A DNA stretch of 23,240 nt, from assembly GCA_903893675.1 (NCBI GenBank), contig CAITNA010000197.1, positions 1 to 23,240 on the forward strand, written 5' to 3'. The position numbers and the translations under genes are program-made. This DNA is from an uncultured Micrococcales bacterium (GTDB lineage: Bacteria > Actinomycetota > Actinomycetes > Actinomycetales > Microbacteriaceae). Positions 9,006-16,329 of this stretch are shown one piece after another. Within the stretch, counting starts at the first letter, position 1. Each line of letters begins with the position of its first letter. The notes under the pieces are model-generated. The model saw nothing but the letters and a program-made list of their open reading frames with translations. It was not told the origin of the DNA and ran no database searches.

Positions 9006-9680
9006 ATGTCGGCCCGAATCAACCCAAGCATTCTGAGCGCTGATTTCGTGAACTTCGAGCGCGATTTCAAGACCATCGAGCATGCCGACTACATCCACGT
9101 CGATGTCATGGACAACCACTTCGTGCCAAACCTGACCTTTGGCCTGCCGATGGTTCAACGCATGCAGGCAGTCACACCAAAACCCTTGGATGTTCACCTG
9201 ATGATCTCGAACGTTGACCGCTGGGCCACAGGCTATGCCGAGGCAGGAGCCTTCTCGGTTACTTTCCACGCGGAGGCCAGCGACAACCCGGTTGCCTTGG
9301 CTCGCAGCCTGCGTGCTGCCGGAGCGCGTGCCGGAATCGCCCTGAAGCCCGGCACTGCCCTCGATGGCTACCTCGAGATTCTGCACGAATTCGATCAGCT
9401 GCTCGTGATGACAGTCGAACCCGGATTCGGTGGCCAGGCGCTCATCGAGCACACACTCGAGAAGGTCGTCTCGGCGAGGCGCAAAATCGACGCAGACAAC
9501 CTAAAGGTCTGGCTGCAGGTCGATGGTGGCATCGATGAGACCAACATCGAAGCGGTTGCCGCTAAGGGCGCAGACACCTTCGTTGCCGGCAGCGCTGTTT
9601 TCAAAGCGACGGATCGCAATCTGCAAATCGACAAATTGCGCGATTTGGCAGACCTCGGTCACAAGCACGCGAATCACTAG
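9006..9680 (+). CDS. rpe: Ribulose-phosphate 3-epimerase
   Basis: Rpe interconverts ribulose 5-phosphate and xylulose 5-phosphate in the pentose phosphate pathway, the route to ribose 5-phosphate and PRPP. The 224-residue TIM barrel shows PSILSADF at 7-14, HVDVMDNHFVPN with His31 and Asp33, DVHLMI with His64, EPGFGGQ, and VDGGI with Asp173. These are the expected metal-binding and catalytic positions. The start ATG 9006 follows the rsmB stop by four bases and has no clear Shine-Dalgarno. Its place directly before hisE-hisG is metabolically sensible, since the His and Trp pathways both consume PRPP. Confidence 0.97.
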   Translation: MSARINPSILSADFVNFERDFKTIEHADYIHVDVMDNHFVPNLTFGLPMVQRMQAVTPKPLDVHLMISNVDRWATGYAEAGAFSVTFHAEASDNPVALARSLRAAGARAGIALKPGTALDGYLEILHEFDQLLVMTVEPGFGGQALIEHTLEKVVSARRKIDADNLKVWLQVDGGIDETNIEAVAAKGADTFVAGSAVFKATDRNLQIDKLRDLADLGHKHANH

Positions 9681-9763
9681 ACGAGAGCGTTCGAACTTCT
9701 AGTCGAGGCGTAACTCCGCGTAAACACTAGGCGAGCCGGCAGGTGCTCGGCTAATCTATCTAG
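9681..9763 (+). other. rpe-hisE intergenic region, the longest gap in the window
   Basis: This 83-base gap holds an 8-base palindrome GTTCGAAC (about 9689-9696), a short inverted repeat CGAGC/GCTCG (9732-9736 and 9745-9749, eight-base loop), and a -10-like TAATCT just before hisE. No strong hairpin followed by a T-run is present, so I do not call a terminator. It is the most plausible place for the his-trp transcription unit to begin. Confidence 0.5.
9752..9757 (+). promoter_or_regulatory. Candidate -10 (TAATCT) for a leaderless his-trp transcript
   Basis: TAATCT matches TANNNT and ends six bases before the hisE ATG. The bases between it and the start codon contain no purine-rich Shine-Dalgarno, so a leaderless mRNA would explain how hisE is translated. 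No good -35 is visible. Of the candidates here this is the best supported, because it lies in a true intergenic gap and not inside coding sequence. Confidence 0.42.
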
Positions 9764-10027
9764 ATGAAATCCTTCGAACAGCTCTTCGCAGAGATCGCGC
9801 TCAAGGCGCAAACCCGCGAACCCGGTTCAGAAACCGTCAAATGGCTTGACGCTGGCGTGCACACAATCGGCAAGAAGATTGTCGAAGAAGCAGCCGAGGT
9901 CTGGATGGCCGCAGAGCACGAGGGCAAAGAGCGCACCGCCGAAGAGATTTCCCAGCTGATTTATCACCTGCAGGTCTTGATGACCGCAAAGGGCATCACG
10001 CTTGAAGACCTGGAGAGGAACCTCTAA
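9764..10027 (+). CDS. hisE: Phosphoribosyl-ATP pyrophosphohydrolase
   Basis: HisE hydrolyses phosphoribosyl-ATP to phosphoribosyl-AMP, the second step of histidine synthesis. The 87-residue all-helical protein has the MazG-like pattern: KKIVEEAAEVWMAA (37-50, metal-binding Glu41, Glu42, Glu45) and AEEISQLIYHLQVLM (59-73). Its length is typical for the stand-alone actinobacterial enzyme. In many other bacteria HisE is fused to HisI; here HisI is a separate gene further along. There is no Shine-Dalgarno before ATG 9764. The stop TAA shares its last base with the hisG ATG (TAATG). Confidence 0.96.
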   Translation: MKSFEQLFAEIALKAQTREPGSETVKWLDAGVHTIGKKIVEEAAEVWMAAEHEGKERTAEEISQLIYHLQVLMTAKGITLEDLERNL

Positions 10028-10866
10028 TGCTCAAGGTTGCCATTCCAAACAAGGGCATCCTCTCTGAAACGGCGATTTTGATGCTGAAGGAGGCGGGCTA
10101 TGCCGTTCGCCGCGACACCAAAGACTTGCACGTTGTAGACAACGCCAACGACATCGAATTCTTCTACCTTCGCCCACGCGACATCGCAACCTACGTCGGC
10201 GCGGGGTCACTCGACCTCGGCATCACCGGCAAAGACCTTCTGCTTGACAGCCGTTCAGCCGCCGAGTCGGTAGCTGATCTCGAATTTGGTGGCAGCACCT
10301 TCCGCTTTGCTGGTCCGATTGGCGCCTTCCAGAACGTTCAGCAGCTTGATGGCAAGTCGGTTGCTACCGCATACCCGCGCCTAGTCGACGACTACCTGTC
10401 ACGCCTTGGCATCAATGCCAAGATCGTTGCCCTGGATGGGGCAGTTGAGGTTTCGGTTCGGCTAGGCGTCGCCGATGCTGTTGCCGACGTGGTAAGCACC
10501 GGAAACACCCTTCGTCAGGCTGGCCTCGAAACTTTCGGTGATGTTCTGCTGGTTAGCAGCGCGCAACTGATTGTGGCTCCTGGCGCAAAGGTCAACTACC
10601 AGCAGCTGCTTCGTCGCCTGCAGGGTGTCGTGGTTGCTCGCAGCTACGTCATCGTCGACTACGACTGCCCGGCGACTCTTGTCGAGAAGGCCAGCGCCAT
10701 CACCCCTGGAATCGAATCGCCAACCATTTCACCGCTTCGCGACCCTGAGTGGGTTGCCGTCCGCGCGCTTGTAAAAGCAGACGAGGTCAACCAGAAGATG
10801 GATGAGCTCTATGCACTCGGCGCTCGCGCGATTCTGGTGAGCGCGCTGCACGCAGCGAGAATCTAA
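10027..10866 (+). CDS. hisG: ATP phosphoribosyltransferase, long form
   Basis: HisG joins ATP and PRPP, the first committed and feedback-regulated step of histidine synthesis. The 279-residue length means the long form: a catalytic periplasmic-binding-protein-like part plus a C-terminal ACT-like regulatory domain that binds histidine. Visible motifs are AIPNKGILSE near 5-14, DLGITGKDLL, ADVVSTGNTLRQAGL (the PRPP-binding loop), and the C-terminal domain ending GARAILVSALHAARI. As a long form it should not need HisZ. It overlaps hisE by one base and hisF by one base (both TAATG), so the three are probably translated together. Confidence 0.97.
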   Translation: MLKVAIPNKGILSETAILMLKEAGYAVRRDTKDLHVVDNANDIEFFYLRPRDIATYVGAGSLDLGITGKDLLLDSRSAAESVADLEFGGSTFRFAGPIGAFQNVQQLDGKSVATAYPRLVDDYLSRLGINAKIVALDGAVEVSVRLGVADAVADVVSTGNTLRQAGLETFGDVLLVSSAQLIVAPGAKVNYQQLLRRLQGVVVARSYVIVDYDCPATLVEKASAITPGIESPTISPLRDPEWVAVRALVKADEVNQKMDELYALGARAILVSALHAARI

Positions 10867-11627
10867 TGTCGCTCGCGGTTCGAGTGATTCCCTGCCTCGA
10901 CGTCGCCGACGGGCGAGTCGTCAAGGGCGTCAACTTTCTGAACCTGCGCGACGCTGGCGACCCAATCGAACTCGCCACCCGCTACTACAACGACTCTGCA
11001 GATGAACTCACCTTCTTGGATGTCAAAGCAACAGTCGACAACCGTGAAACCATGTATGACCTGGTCACGGCAACCGCAGAGAAGCTGTTCATTCCGCTAA
11101 CCGTTGGCGGGGGCATCCGTGCGGTTGATGATGTTGCGAAACTTCTCGCCGCCGGCGCCGACAAAGTTTCGATTGGCTCTGCCGGAATTTCGAATCCGGA
11201 ACTACTCAGCCAAGTGGCCGATCGCTTTGGCAATCAGGTGCTGGTGATTTCGCTCGACATCAAGCGCAGCAAGCAGACCGAATCGGGTTTCACGGTAACC
11301 ACCCACGGTGGCGCAAACGAAACCGGTTTAGACGCATTCGAGTGGATCGAGCGCGTGCAGCAGCTAGGCGCTGGCGAACTGCTGGTGAACTCAATCGACG
11401 CTGACGGCACCCGCAACGGCTTTGACGTTGAACTAATTGAGCTTGTGCGCTCGGCAAGCAAGGTTCCGGTGATTGCCTCTGGCGGGGCCGGCAATGCGAG
11501 CGACTTCGCGCAGGCCGCAAAGGCTGGGGCAGACGCAATCTTGGCCGCGAGCATTTTTCACGAAGGCTCGGTCAGCATCCAAGATGCGAAGCAGGCTCTT
11601 CGCAGGCAAGGGTATGAGGTTCGATGA
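10866..11627 (+). CDS. hisF: Imidazole glycerol phosphate synthase cyclase subunit
   Basis: HisF cyclises the product of the glutaminase-coupled reaction to imidazole glycerol phosphate and AICAR; the ammonia comes from its partner HisH, which is not in this window. The 253-residue TIM barrel starts AVRVIPCLDV with catalytic Asp12. It has VGGGIR, ISLDIKR with the second catalytic Asp131, NSIDADGTRNG and ASGGAGN (the phosphate-binding loops). It is distinguished from the related HisA by these motifs. It begins with a one-base overlap of the hisG stop and ends in an ATGA overlap with hisI. Confidence 0.97.
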   Translation: MSLAVRVIPCLDVADGRVVKGVNFLNLRDAGDPIELATRYYNDSADELTFLDVKATVDNRETMYDLVTATAEKLFIPLTVGGGIRAVDDVAKLLAAGADKVSIGSAGISNPELLSQVADRFGNQVLVISLDIKRSKQTESGFTVTTHGGANETGLDAFEWIERVQQLGAGELLVNSIDADGTRNGFDVELIELVRSASKVPVIASGGAGNASDFAQAAKAGADAILAASIFHEGSVSIQDAKQALRRQGYEVR

Positions 11628-11986
11628 CTAACTTCGATGCAGCAGACGTGAAGTTCGACGAGAACGGTCTCGTCGCCGGAATCGTGCAGGATGCACGCAG
11701 CGGGCGAGTTCTGATGCTTGCCTGGTTGAATGCCGAGGCTCTAAAACAAACCATCGAGACCGGCATCGCCACCTTCTGGTCTCGCTCTCGTCAAGAGCTT
11801 TGGGTAAAAGGCGCAACCAGCGGCAACACGCAACATGTTCAAAAGATCGAGCGAGACTGCGATGGCGATGCGTTGCTGCTTCTGGTGCACGCCGATGGCC
11901 CCGCCTGCCACAACGGAACCGAGAGCTGCTTCGACACTGGGTCGATCGCACTCGAGGGCCATGTGAAAATTGGTGGAGATGCTTAA
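11624..11986 (+). CDS. hisI: Phosphoribosyl-AMP cyclohydrolase
   Basis: HisI opens the purine ring of phosphoribosyl-AMP, the third step of histidine synthesis, using zinc. The 120-residue protein has MLAWLN, FWSRSRQELWVKGATSGN, RDCDGDALL (Asp78, Cys79, Asp80, Asp82) and ACHNGTESCF (Cys95 and Cys102), which supply the zinc and magnesium ligands. It is a single-domain HisI without fused HisE. The ATG overlaps the hisF stop. Its own end overlaps the start of trpE, joining the his genes to the trp genes without any leader region. Confidence 0.97.
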   Translation: MTNFDAADVKFDENGLVAGIVQDARSGRVLMLAWLNAEALKQTIETGIATFWSRSRQELWVKGATSGNTQHVQKIERDCDGDALLLLVHADGPACHNGTESCFDTGSIALEGHVKIGGDA

Positions 11987-13496
11987 TTACGACCTGGCCG
12001 CAGTTGCCATCCTCGCGAAGACCCACAGGGTCATTCCGCTGATTGACACGCTGTTTTCTACCTCAGAGACGCCGCTTTCGGTTTTCGAGAAACTGGCTGA
12101 GGGTCGCGAAGGTTCGTTCCTGCTCGAATCTGCCGAACAGGGTGTCTGGGCACGCTATTCATTCATCGGCGTCAACTCTCGCGGTTACCTAATCCAGGAT
12201 GCCGACACCAAGATTCGTTGGCGCTCACCTCAGGGCCACGCAGCTCTCCCTGATGGCAACTCACTCGACGACAGCTCCGCCATCGCCGCTATCGAGCAGT
12301 TGCGCAGCGCGTGGACCAGTGCTCCAATCGAAGGCTTGCCACCGCTGGTTTCGGGCTTGGTTGGAACAATCGGCTGGGATCTCATCCGTGAGATTGAGAA
12401 TTTGCCTAACCGCCCAGCTGTCGAGTTCGATGCGCCAATTGTCTGTCTCTCGATGTTCAGCGAGCTCGTTGTGGTCGATCACCACACCGGCAGCCTGCAA
12501 CTGGTCAGCAACATCTTTGTTGGCGAAGGCACAGATGTCGCGGCGAGCTATTCGGCGGCAGTCGAGGCGATTGCCGAACTTCGCGCTGGCTTGCAACAAC
12601 CGAGCCAGCCGTTTATCGCTGAGCTCACACCAACAGCACCGAACTATCGCGCCCGCACTTCGAAGCAGGATTTCCTCGATTCGGTCGAGAAGGCTCGCGA
12701 ATACGTCAAGATTGGCGACGTCTTTCAGGTTGTAATCTCGCAGCGGTTTGACGCTGATGTGACGGCCAGCCCGCTCGATGTCTATCGCGTACTTCGTTCG
12801 CTAAACCCGAGCCCATACATGTATTTACTCAACCTCGCCGACGCCGCCGGTGACTTTGCCGTGGTTGGCGCCTCGCCTGAGGCATTGGTCACCGTGAAGC
12901 AGGGTCACGCTGTCACTCACCCAATCGCAGGTTCGCGTCCACGTGGGGCAAACATCGATGAAGATTTCGAACTGGGCGAGGGCCTGCAGCAAGATGCCAA
13001 AGAGAAAGCCGAGCACCTTATGCTCGTCGATCTCGCGCGCAACGACCTACTCAAGGTGTGCAAGGCAGACAGCCTGCGAGTCAGCGAATTCATGCAGCTG
13101 CACCGATACAGCCACGTGATGCACCTGGTCAGCACCGTCGAAGGCGAACTGCGCGAAGATCAATCGCCGGTCGATGCATTCCGCGCGACCTTCCCGGCAG
13201 GAACACTAAGTGGCGCACCGAAGCCGCGAGCCCTCGAGATTATCGATGAGCTCGAGCCTGCTGCGCGCGGTAACTACGGCGGCGTGGTCGGCTACTTCGA
13301 CTTCTCGGGCAACGCAGACCTTGCCATCGCCATTCGAACCGCATTCATTCGCGATGGTGTCGCTCGTGTTCAAGCCGGAGCCGGCCTAGTGCTCGACTCG
13401 GTCGCCGAGAGCGAGTGGCAGGAATGCCTGAGCAAGGCCAACGCTCCGCTGCGAGCTATTGCGACGGCTAACGCCATGCGAAAGCTGAACGACTAG
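11979..13496 (+). CDS. trpE: Anthranilate synthase component I
   Basis: TrpE converts chorismate to anthranilate, the first Trp step, using ammonia from a TrpG partner not encoded here. From ATG 11979 the protein is 505 residues. It has LLESAE at 48-53 (tryptophan feedback-binding region), the large chorismate-binding domain with DVFQVVISQRF, PSPYMYLL, HPIAGSRPRG, LMLVDLARNDL, GTLSGAPKPRALEII and NYGGVVGYFD. The start is uncertain. A TTG at 11970 is also in frame and would add three residues. GGTGGAG (11972-11978) abuts the ATG and is too close to act as its Shine-Dalgarno. Either start overlaps hisI, so termination-reinitiation is likely. The product is certain. Confidence 0.95.
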   Translation: MLNYDLAAVAILAKTHRVIPLIDTLFSTSETPLSVFEKLAEGREGSFLLESAEQGVWARYSFIGVNSRGYLIQDADTKIRWRSPQGHAALPDGNSLDDSSAIAAIEQLRSAWTSAPIEGLPPLVSGLVGTIGWDLIREIENLPNRPAVEFDAPIVCLSMFSELVVVDHHTGSLQLVSNIFVGEGTDVAASYSAAVEAIAELRAGLQQPSQPFIAELTPTAPNYRARTSKQDFLDSVEKAREYVKIGDVFQVVISQRFDADVTASPLDVYRVLRSLNPSPYMYLLNLADAAGDFAVVGASPEALVTVKQGHAVTHPIAGSRPRGANIDEDFELGEGLQQDAKEKAEHLMLVDLARNDLLKVCKADSLRVSEFMQLHRYSHVMHLVSTVEGELREDQSPVDAFRATFPAGTLSGAPKPRALEIIDELEPAARGNYGGVVGYFDFSGNADLAIAIRTAFIRDGVARVQAGAGLVLDSVAESEWQECLSKANAPLRAIATANAMRKLND

Positions 13497-14086
13497 TGCC
13501 ACGTTCACGCGCGCTTGCCGCACTTTTCGCACTGCAACTGCTGAGCATCCTGTTGCTAACTCAAACCTGGTACAGCATCTCGATGGCGCCAAATGGCCAC
13601 AGCGTGGTTCTCGGTGACTACGCCGGCTCGGATGCCAATCCGAGTGCAATGCCAACACTTCTTTTTGTGGCGGTTGCGCTATTGGTCGTTGGCTTCACAA
13701 CGGGCGTCGGCCGAATCATCGCAATCATTGCGGCACTTCTCGGCTCTGTCGGGGCATTGGTGCTAACCGGAGCTGCGACGCTGACTCGCAACATCTCGGC
13801 ACTCGACTCGAGTCTCGATCGCCTGACCGGCATTGCCCAGACTCACGGAATCAGCGGCCTCACCACAACCCAGAGCGCATACGCCTGGGCCTGGTTGGCC
13901 TGCCAGCTATTGATCAGCCTGCTGCTGGTCGCAAGCCTTTGGTGGCAACGCAATTGGGTTCCGGGGCAGACGCGGGCAAAAGCCGGGGTCGAAGCCGATG
14001 CCGAGGCAGGGCGCAGGTCCGGCTCGCGCAAAAAGCCCGCCGCCAAGAAAAGCGCCATCGAGCTCTGGGACGAACAGCGCGATTAG
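13496..14086 (+). CDS. Trp biosynthesis-associated membrane protein (TIGR02234 type)
   Basis: This 196-residue protein of unknown function is a typical actinobacterial trp-cluster member. It shows four predicted membrane segments at about 7-27, 52-71, 73-94 and 128-150. The first contains LLSILLLTQTWYS, a W-containing start I associate with this family. A charged, alanine/lysine/arginine-rich cytoplasmic tail follows (RKKPAAKKS) and the protein ends ELWDEQRD, resembling the acidic, Trp-containing terminus of the family. The start is GTG at 13496, sharing a base with the trpE stop (TAGTG), so translation is probably coupled to TrpE. A role in tryptophan or precursor transport has been guessed from context; I cannot support any function from the sequence. 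Confidence 0.8.
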   Translation: MPRSRALAALFALQLLSILLLTQTWYSISMAPNGHSVVLGDYAGSDANPSAMPTLLFVAVALLVVGFTTGVGRIIAIIAALLGSVGALVLTGAATLTRNISALDSSLDRLTGIAQTHGISGLTTTQSAYAWAWLACQLLISLLLVASLWWQRNWVPGQTRAKAGVEADAEAGRRSGSRKKPAAKKSAIELWDEQRD

Positions 14087-14089
14087 AAT
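14084..14089 (+). promoter_or_regulatory. Candidate -10 (TAGAAT) before the HGxxPAAW gene
   Basis: TAGAAT begins with the TAG stop of the upstream membrane-protein gene and fits TANNNT well. A transcript from it would start near 14096 and carry the Shine-Dalgarno at 14105-14110, leaving a leader of about 23 bases. No convincing -35 is seen. It could be an internal promoter of the trp cluster. Confidence 0.3.
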
Positions 14090-14118
14090 TGCTCAAGAAC
14101 CAACCGAAAGGCAACACC

Positions 14119-14349
14119 ATGTCTGCAAACGCAACTGACCCAGGCCACGGCGACACTCCAGCAGCCTGGACCACCGTCATCACCCTGATGATTGCAACCG
14201 CGGTTGGAACCCTCGCGATCTGGCTAGACAACAATGTCGCCCTGCTTTCACTCGCCGGCGTGCTGACCGTTGCCGGTCTTGCAGCAGGCTTCGTGATGGT
14301 TCGTCTTGGCTACGGCAAAAACGGCAGCAAGCTCAAGAGCAAGCACTAG
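14119..14349 (+). CDS. HGxxPAAW family small membrane protein
   Basis: This is a 76-residue protein with an N-terminal HGDTPAAWT (10-18), an exact match to the HGxxPAAW signature of a small actinobacterial family found with trp genes. Two hydrophobic helices follow, at about 18-36 and 40-62, then a basic C-terminal tail (KNGSKLKSKH). A two-helix membrane protein is predicted; its role is unknown. ATG 14119 has a good Shine-Dalgarno GAAAGG at 14105-14110. A longer in-frame reading upstream overlaps the preceding gene and should be ignored. The stop TAG shares a base with the trpC GTG start. Confidence 0.85.
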   Translation: MSANATDPGHGDTPAAWTTVITLMIATAVGTLAIWLDNNVALLSLAGVLTVAGLAAGFVMVRLGYGKNGSKLKSKH

Positions 14350-15119
14350 TGCTCGAGGGGCTTTACGCAGGCGCTCTCAGCGACGCGCAGCAGCGCCAAT
14401 CTGAACTTTCACTTTCTGCGATTGAGAAACTAGCTCTCGACGCACAACCACCAATTGACGCACTTCAGGCGTTAGCAAAGGACGAGCACATCAAGGTGCT
14501 CGCCGAAATCAAGCGGGCAAGCCCATCCAAGGGTTCAATGGCAAGCATCGCCAACCCGGCCGAACTGGCAACCACCTATGCGGCAAATGGCGCTTCGGCA
14601 ATCTCGGTGCTCACCGAGGCACACAAGTTCTTGGGGTCACTCGATGACCTTCGCGCGGTGCGCAAGGCCGTTGACGTGCCGCTGCTTCGCAAAGACTTCA
14701 TCGCTAACGAGTATCAGATTTTCGAGGCCCGCGCCGCCGGCGCCGACATCGTTCTGCTGATTGTTGCCGGCTTGGATGAGCGCACCCTGATTCGCCTCAA
14801 GCACTTCACCGAGCAGCTCGGCATGACCGCTTTTGTGGAAACCCACGATGCCGATGAGGTCAAGTTCGCCGTCGACGCAGAGACAAAACTGCTTGGCGTC
14901 AACGCCCGCAACCTTTCGACCTTTGAAACTGATCGCGACCTATTCGCGTCGCTGGTGCACCTCATCCCAGAATCGACAATCAAGGTCGCCGAGAGCGCGG
15001 TGCGCAACGCTGATGACGTTCGCCACTATCGGCAGGCTGGGGCAGATGTGGCTCTGGTGGGCGAGGCTTTGGTCACCGGTGATGCCGCAGCACTTCTGCA
15101 GCAGTTCATCGCAATCTAG
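14349..15119 (+). CDS. trpC: Indole-3-glycerol phosphate synthase
   Basis: TrpC closes the indole ring from CdRP, giving indole-3-glycerol phosphate for TrpAB. The 256-residue TIM barrel shows VLAEIKRASPSKG (50-62, with Glu53 and Lys55), FLGSLDDL, PLLRKDFI (111-118, catalytic Lys), EYQIFEA and GVNARNL. It is the single-function enzyme, not fused to TrpF. Start GTG 14349 overlaps the preceding stop by one base (TAGTG). No TrpD or TrpF gene lies nearby, so those steps must be encoded elsewhere (PriA/HisA-type bifunctional isomerases replace TrpF in many actinobacteria). Confidence 0.97.
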   Translation: MLEGLYAGALSDAQQRQSELSLSAIEKLALDAQPPIDALQALAKDEHIKVLAEIKRASPSKGSMASIANPAELATTYAANGASAISVLTEAHKFLGSLDDLRAVRKAVDVPLLRKDFIANEYQIFEARAAGADIVLLIVAGLDERTLIRLKHFTEQLGMTAFVETHDADEVKFAVDAETKLLGVNARNLSTFETDRDLFASLVHLIPESTIKVAESAVRNADDVRHYRQAGADVALVGEALVTGDAAALLQQFIAI

Positions 15120-15122
15120 ACT
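15117..15122 (+). promoter_or_regulatory. Candidate -10 (TAGACT) for a leaderless trpB transcript
   Basis: TAGACT starts at the TAG stop of trpC and ends seven bases before the trpB ATG, so the transcript would begin at or near the start codon. No Shine-Dalgarno precedes trpB. The -35 is weak (TTCTGC at 15094-15099 at best). A stop codon supplies the TA for free, so chance occurrence is not unlikely. Confidence 0.33.
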
Positions 15123-15129
15123 TGATGCC

Positions 15130-16329
15130 ATGACAAACCTCCGCGATGCCTCGGGCCCATACTTCGGCGAGTTCGGTGGTCGGTTTGTTCCCGAGTCGCT
15201 GATTGAAGCGCTCGACCAGCTCGAGGCGACATATCAGACCGCCAAGGCAGACCCGACTTTCCAGTTCGAGCTTGCAGAACTGCACCGCACCTACACCGGT
15301 CGCCCCTCGATCATCACCGAGGTTCCACGTTTCGCATCGCACGCAAACGGAGATGTTCGAATCTTCTTGAAGCGCGAAGATCTCAACCACACCGGTTCGC
15401 ACAAGATCAACAACGTTCTCGGTCAGGCGCTGCTCACCAAGCTCATGGGCAAGACCCGCATCATCGCCGAGACCGGCGCAGGTCAGCACGGCGTTGCCAG
15501 CGCAACCGCAGCCGCTTTGTTCGGTCTCGAATGCGTTGTCTACATGGGCGAGGTCGACACCGAGCGCCAGGCGCTAAACGTTGCCCGCATGAAGCTTCTC
15601 GGCGCAGAGGTCGTTCCGGTAACAAGCGGAAGTCGCACCCTGAAAGACGCAATCAACGAAGCGCTTCGTGACTGGGTTGCAAATGTCGACAACACCCATT
15701 ACCTGCTCGGCACGGTTGCCGGCCCACACCCTTTCCCAACCATGGTTCGCGATTTCCACTCGGTAATCGGCAAAGAGGCCCGCGAGCAGATGTTGGCTGA
15801 ATACGGATTCTTGCCAGATGCGCTTGCAGCTTGCGTCGGTGGTGGCTCGAACGCGATCGGGCTGTTCCACGCATTCCTCGACGACAGCGATGTCGCGATC
15901 TATGGTTTCGAAGCCGCCGGCGATGGAATGGACACCGATCGTCACGCTGCAACTCTGAACTTCGGCAAGCCAGGTGTTTTGCACGGCGCGCGCTCTTACA
16001 TGCTTCAAGACGAGGATGGCCAGACCGTCGAGTCGCACTCGATTTCTGCGGGCCTCGACTATCCGGGCGTTGGCCCTGAGCACTCGTGGTTGAAAGACCT
16101 GGGCCGAGCACAGTACCGCGGCATTTCAGATGCAGAGGCCATGGATGCACTTCGCCTGCTCTCTCGCACCGAGGGAATCATCCCGGCAATTGAAACCGCA
16201 CACGCACTTGCCGGAGCGCTCAAGATTGCTAGCGAGCTAAAGCCAGGCGCGTCGATTCTGATCAACCTCAGCGGTCGCGGCGACAAAGACATGGAATCCG
16301 CCGCCAAATACTTTGGACTTCTCAAATGA
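15130..16329 (+). CDS. trpB: Tryptophan synthase beta chain
   Basis: TrpB condenses indole with serine to make tryptophan using pyridoxal phosphate, in a complex with TrpA. The 399-residue protein begins MTNLRDASGPYFGEFGGRFVPE. It has NHTGSHKINN with the PLP-binding Lys92, ETGAGQHGVA, and the phosphate-binding GGGSN at 237-241. Length is normal. The upstream part of this long open frame (from 14833) is trpC in another frame. ATG 15130 is the sensible start because the conserved N-terminus begins there. The stop overlaps the trpA ATG (ATGA), as expected for subunits made in equal amounts. Confidence 0.97.
   Translation: MTNLRDASGPYFGEFGGRFVPESLIEALDQLEATYQTAKADPTFQFELAELHRTYTGRPSIITEVPRFASHANGDVRIFLKREDLNHTGSHKINNVLGQALLTKLMGKTRIIAETGAGQHGVASATAAALFGLECVVYMGEVDTERQALNVARMKLLGAEVVPVTSGSRTLKDAINEALRDWVANVDNTHYLLGTVAGPHPFPTMVRDFHSVIGKEAREQMLAEYGFLPDALAACVGGGSNAIGLFHAFLDDSDVAIYGFEAAGDGMDTDRHAATLNFGKPGVLHGARSYMLQDEDGQTVESHSISAGLDYPGVGPEHSWLKDLGRAQYRGISDAEAMDALRLLSRTEGIIPAIETAHALAGALKIASELKPGASILINLSGRGDKDMESAAKYFGLLK

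Noticed and set aside
9689..9696. GTTCGAAC palindrome as an SOS (LexA) box
   Set aside because: The actinobacterial box has TCGAAC and GTTCGA separated by four bases. Here the halves are in the wrong order and not spaced, and the neighbours are not SOS genes.
14833..15129. N-terminal extension of trpB by 99 codons
   Set aside because: The extension overlaps trpC out of frame and is Ser/Arg-rich. The conserved TrpB N-terminus begins at ATG 15130.
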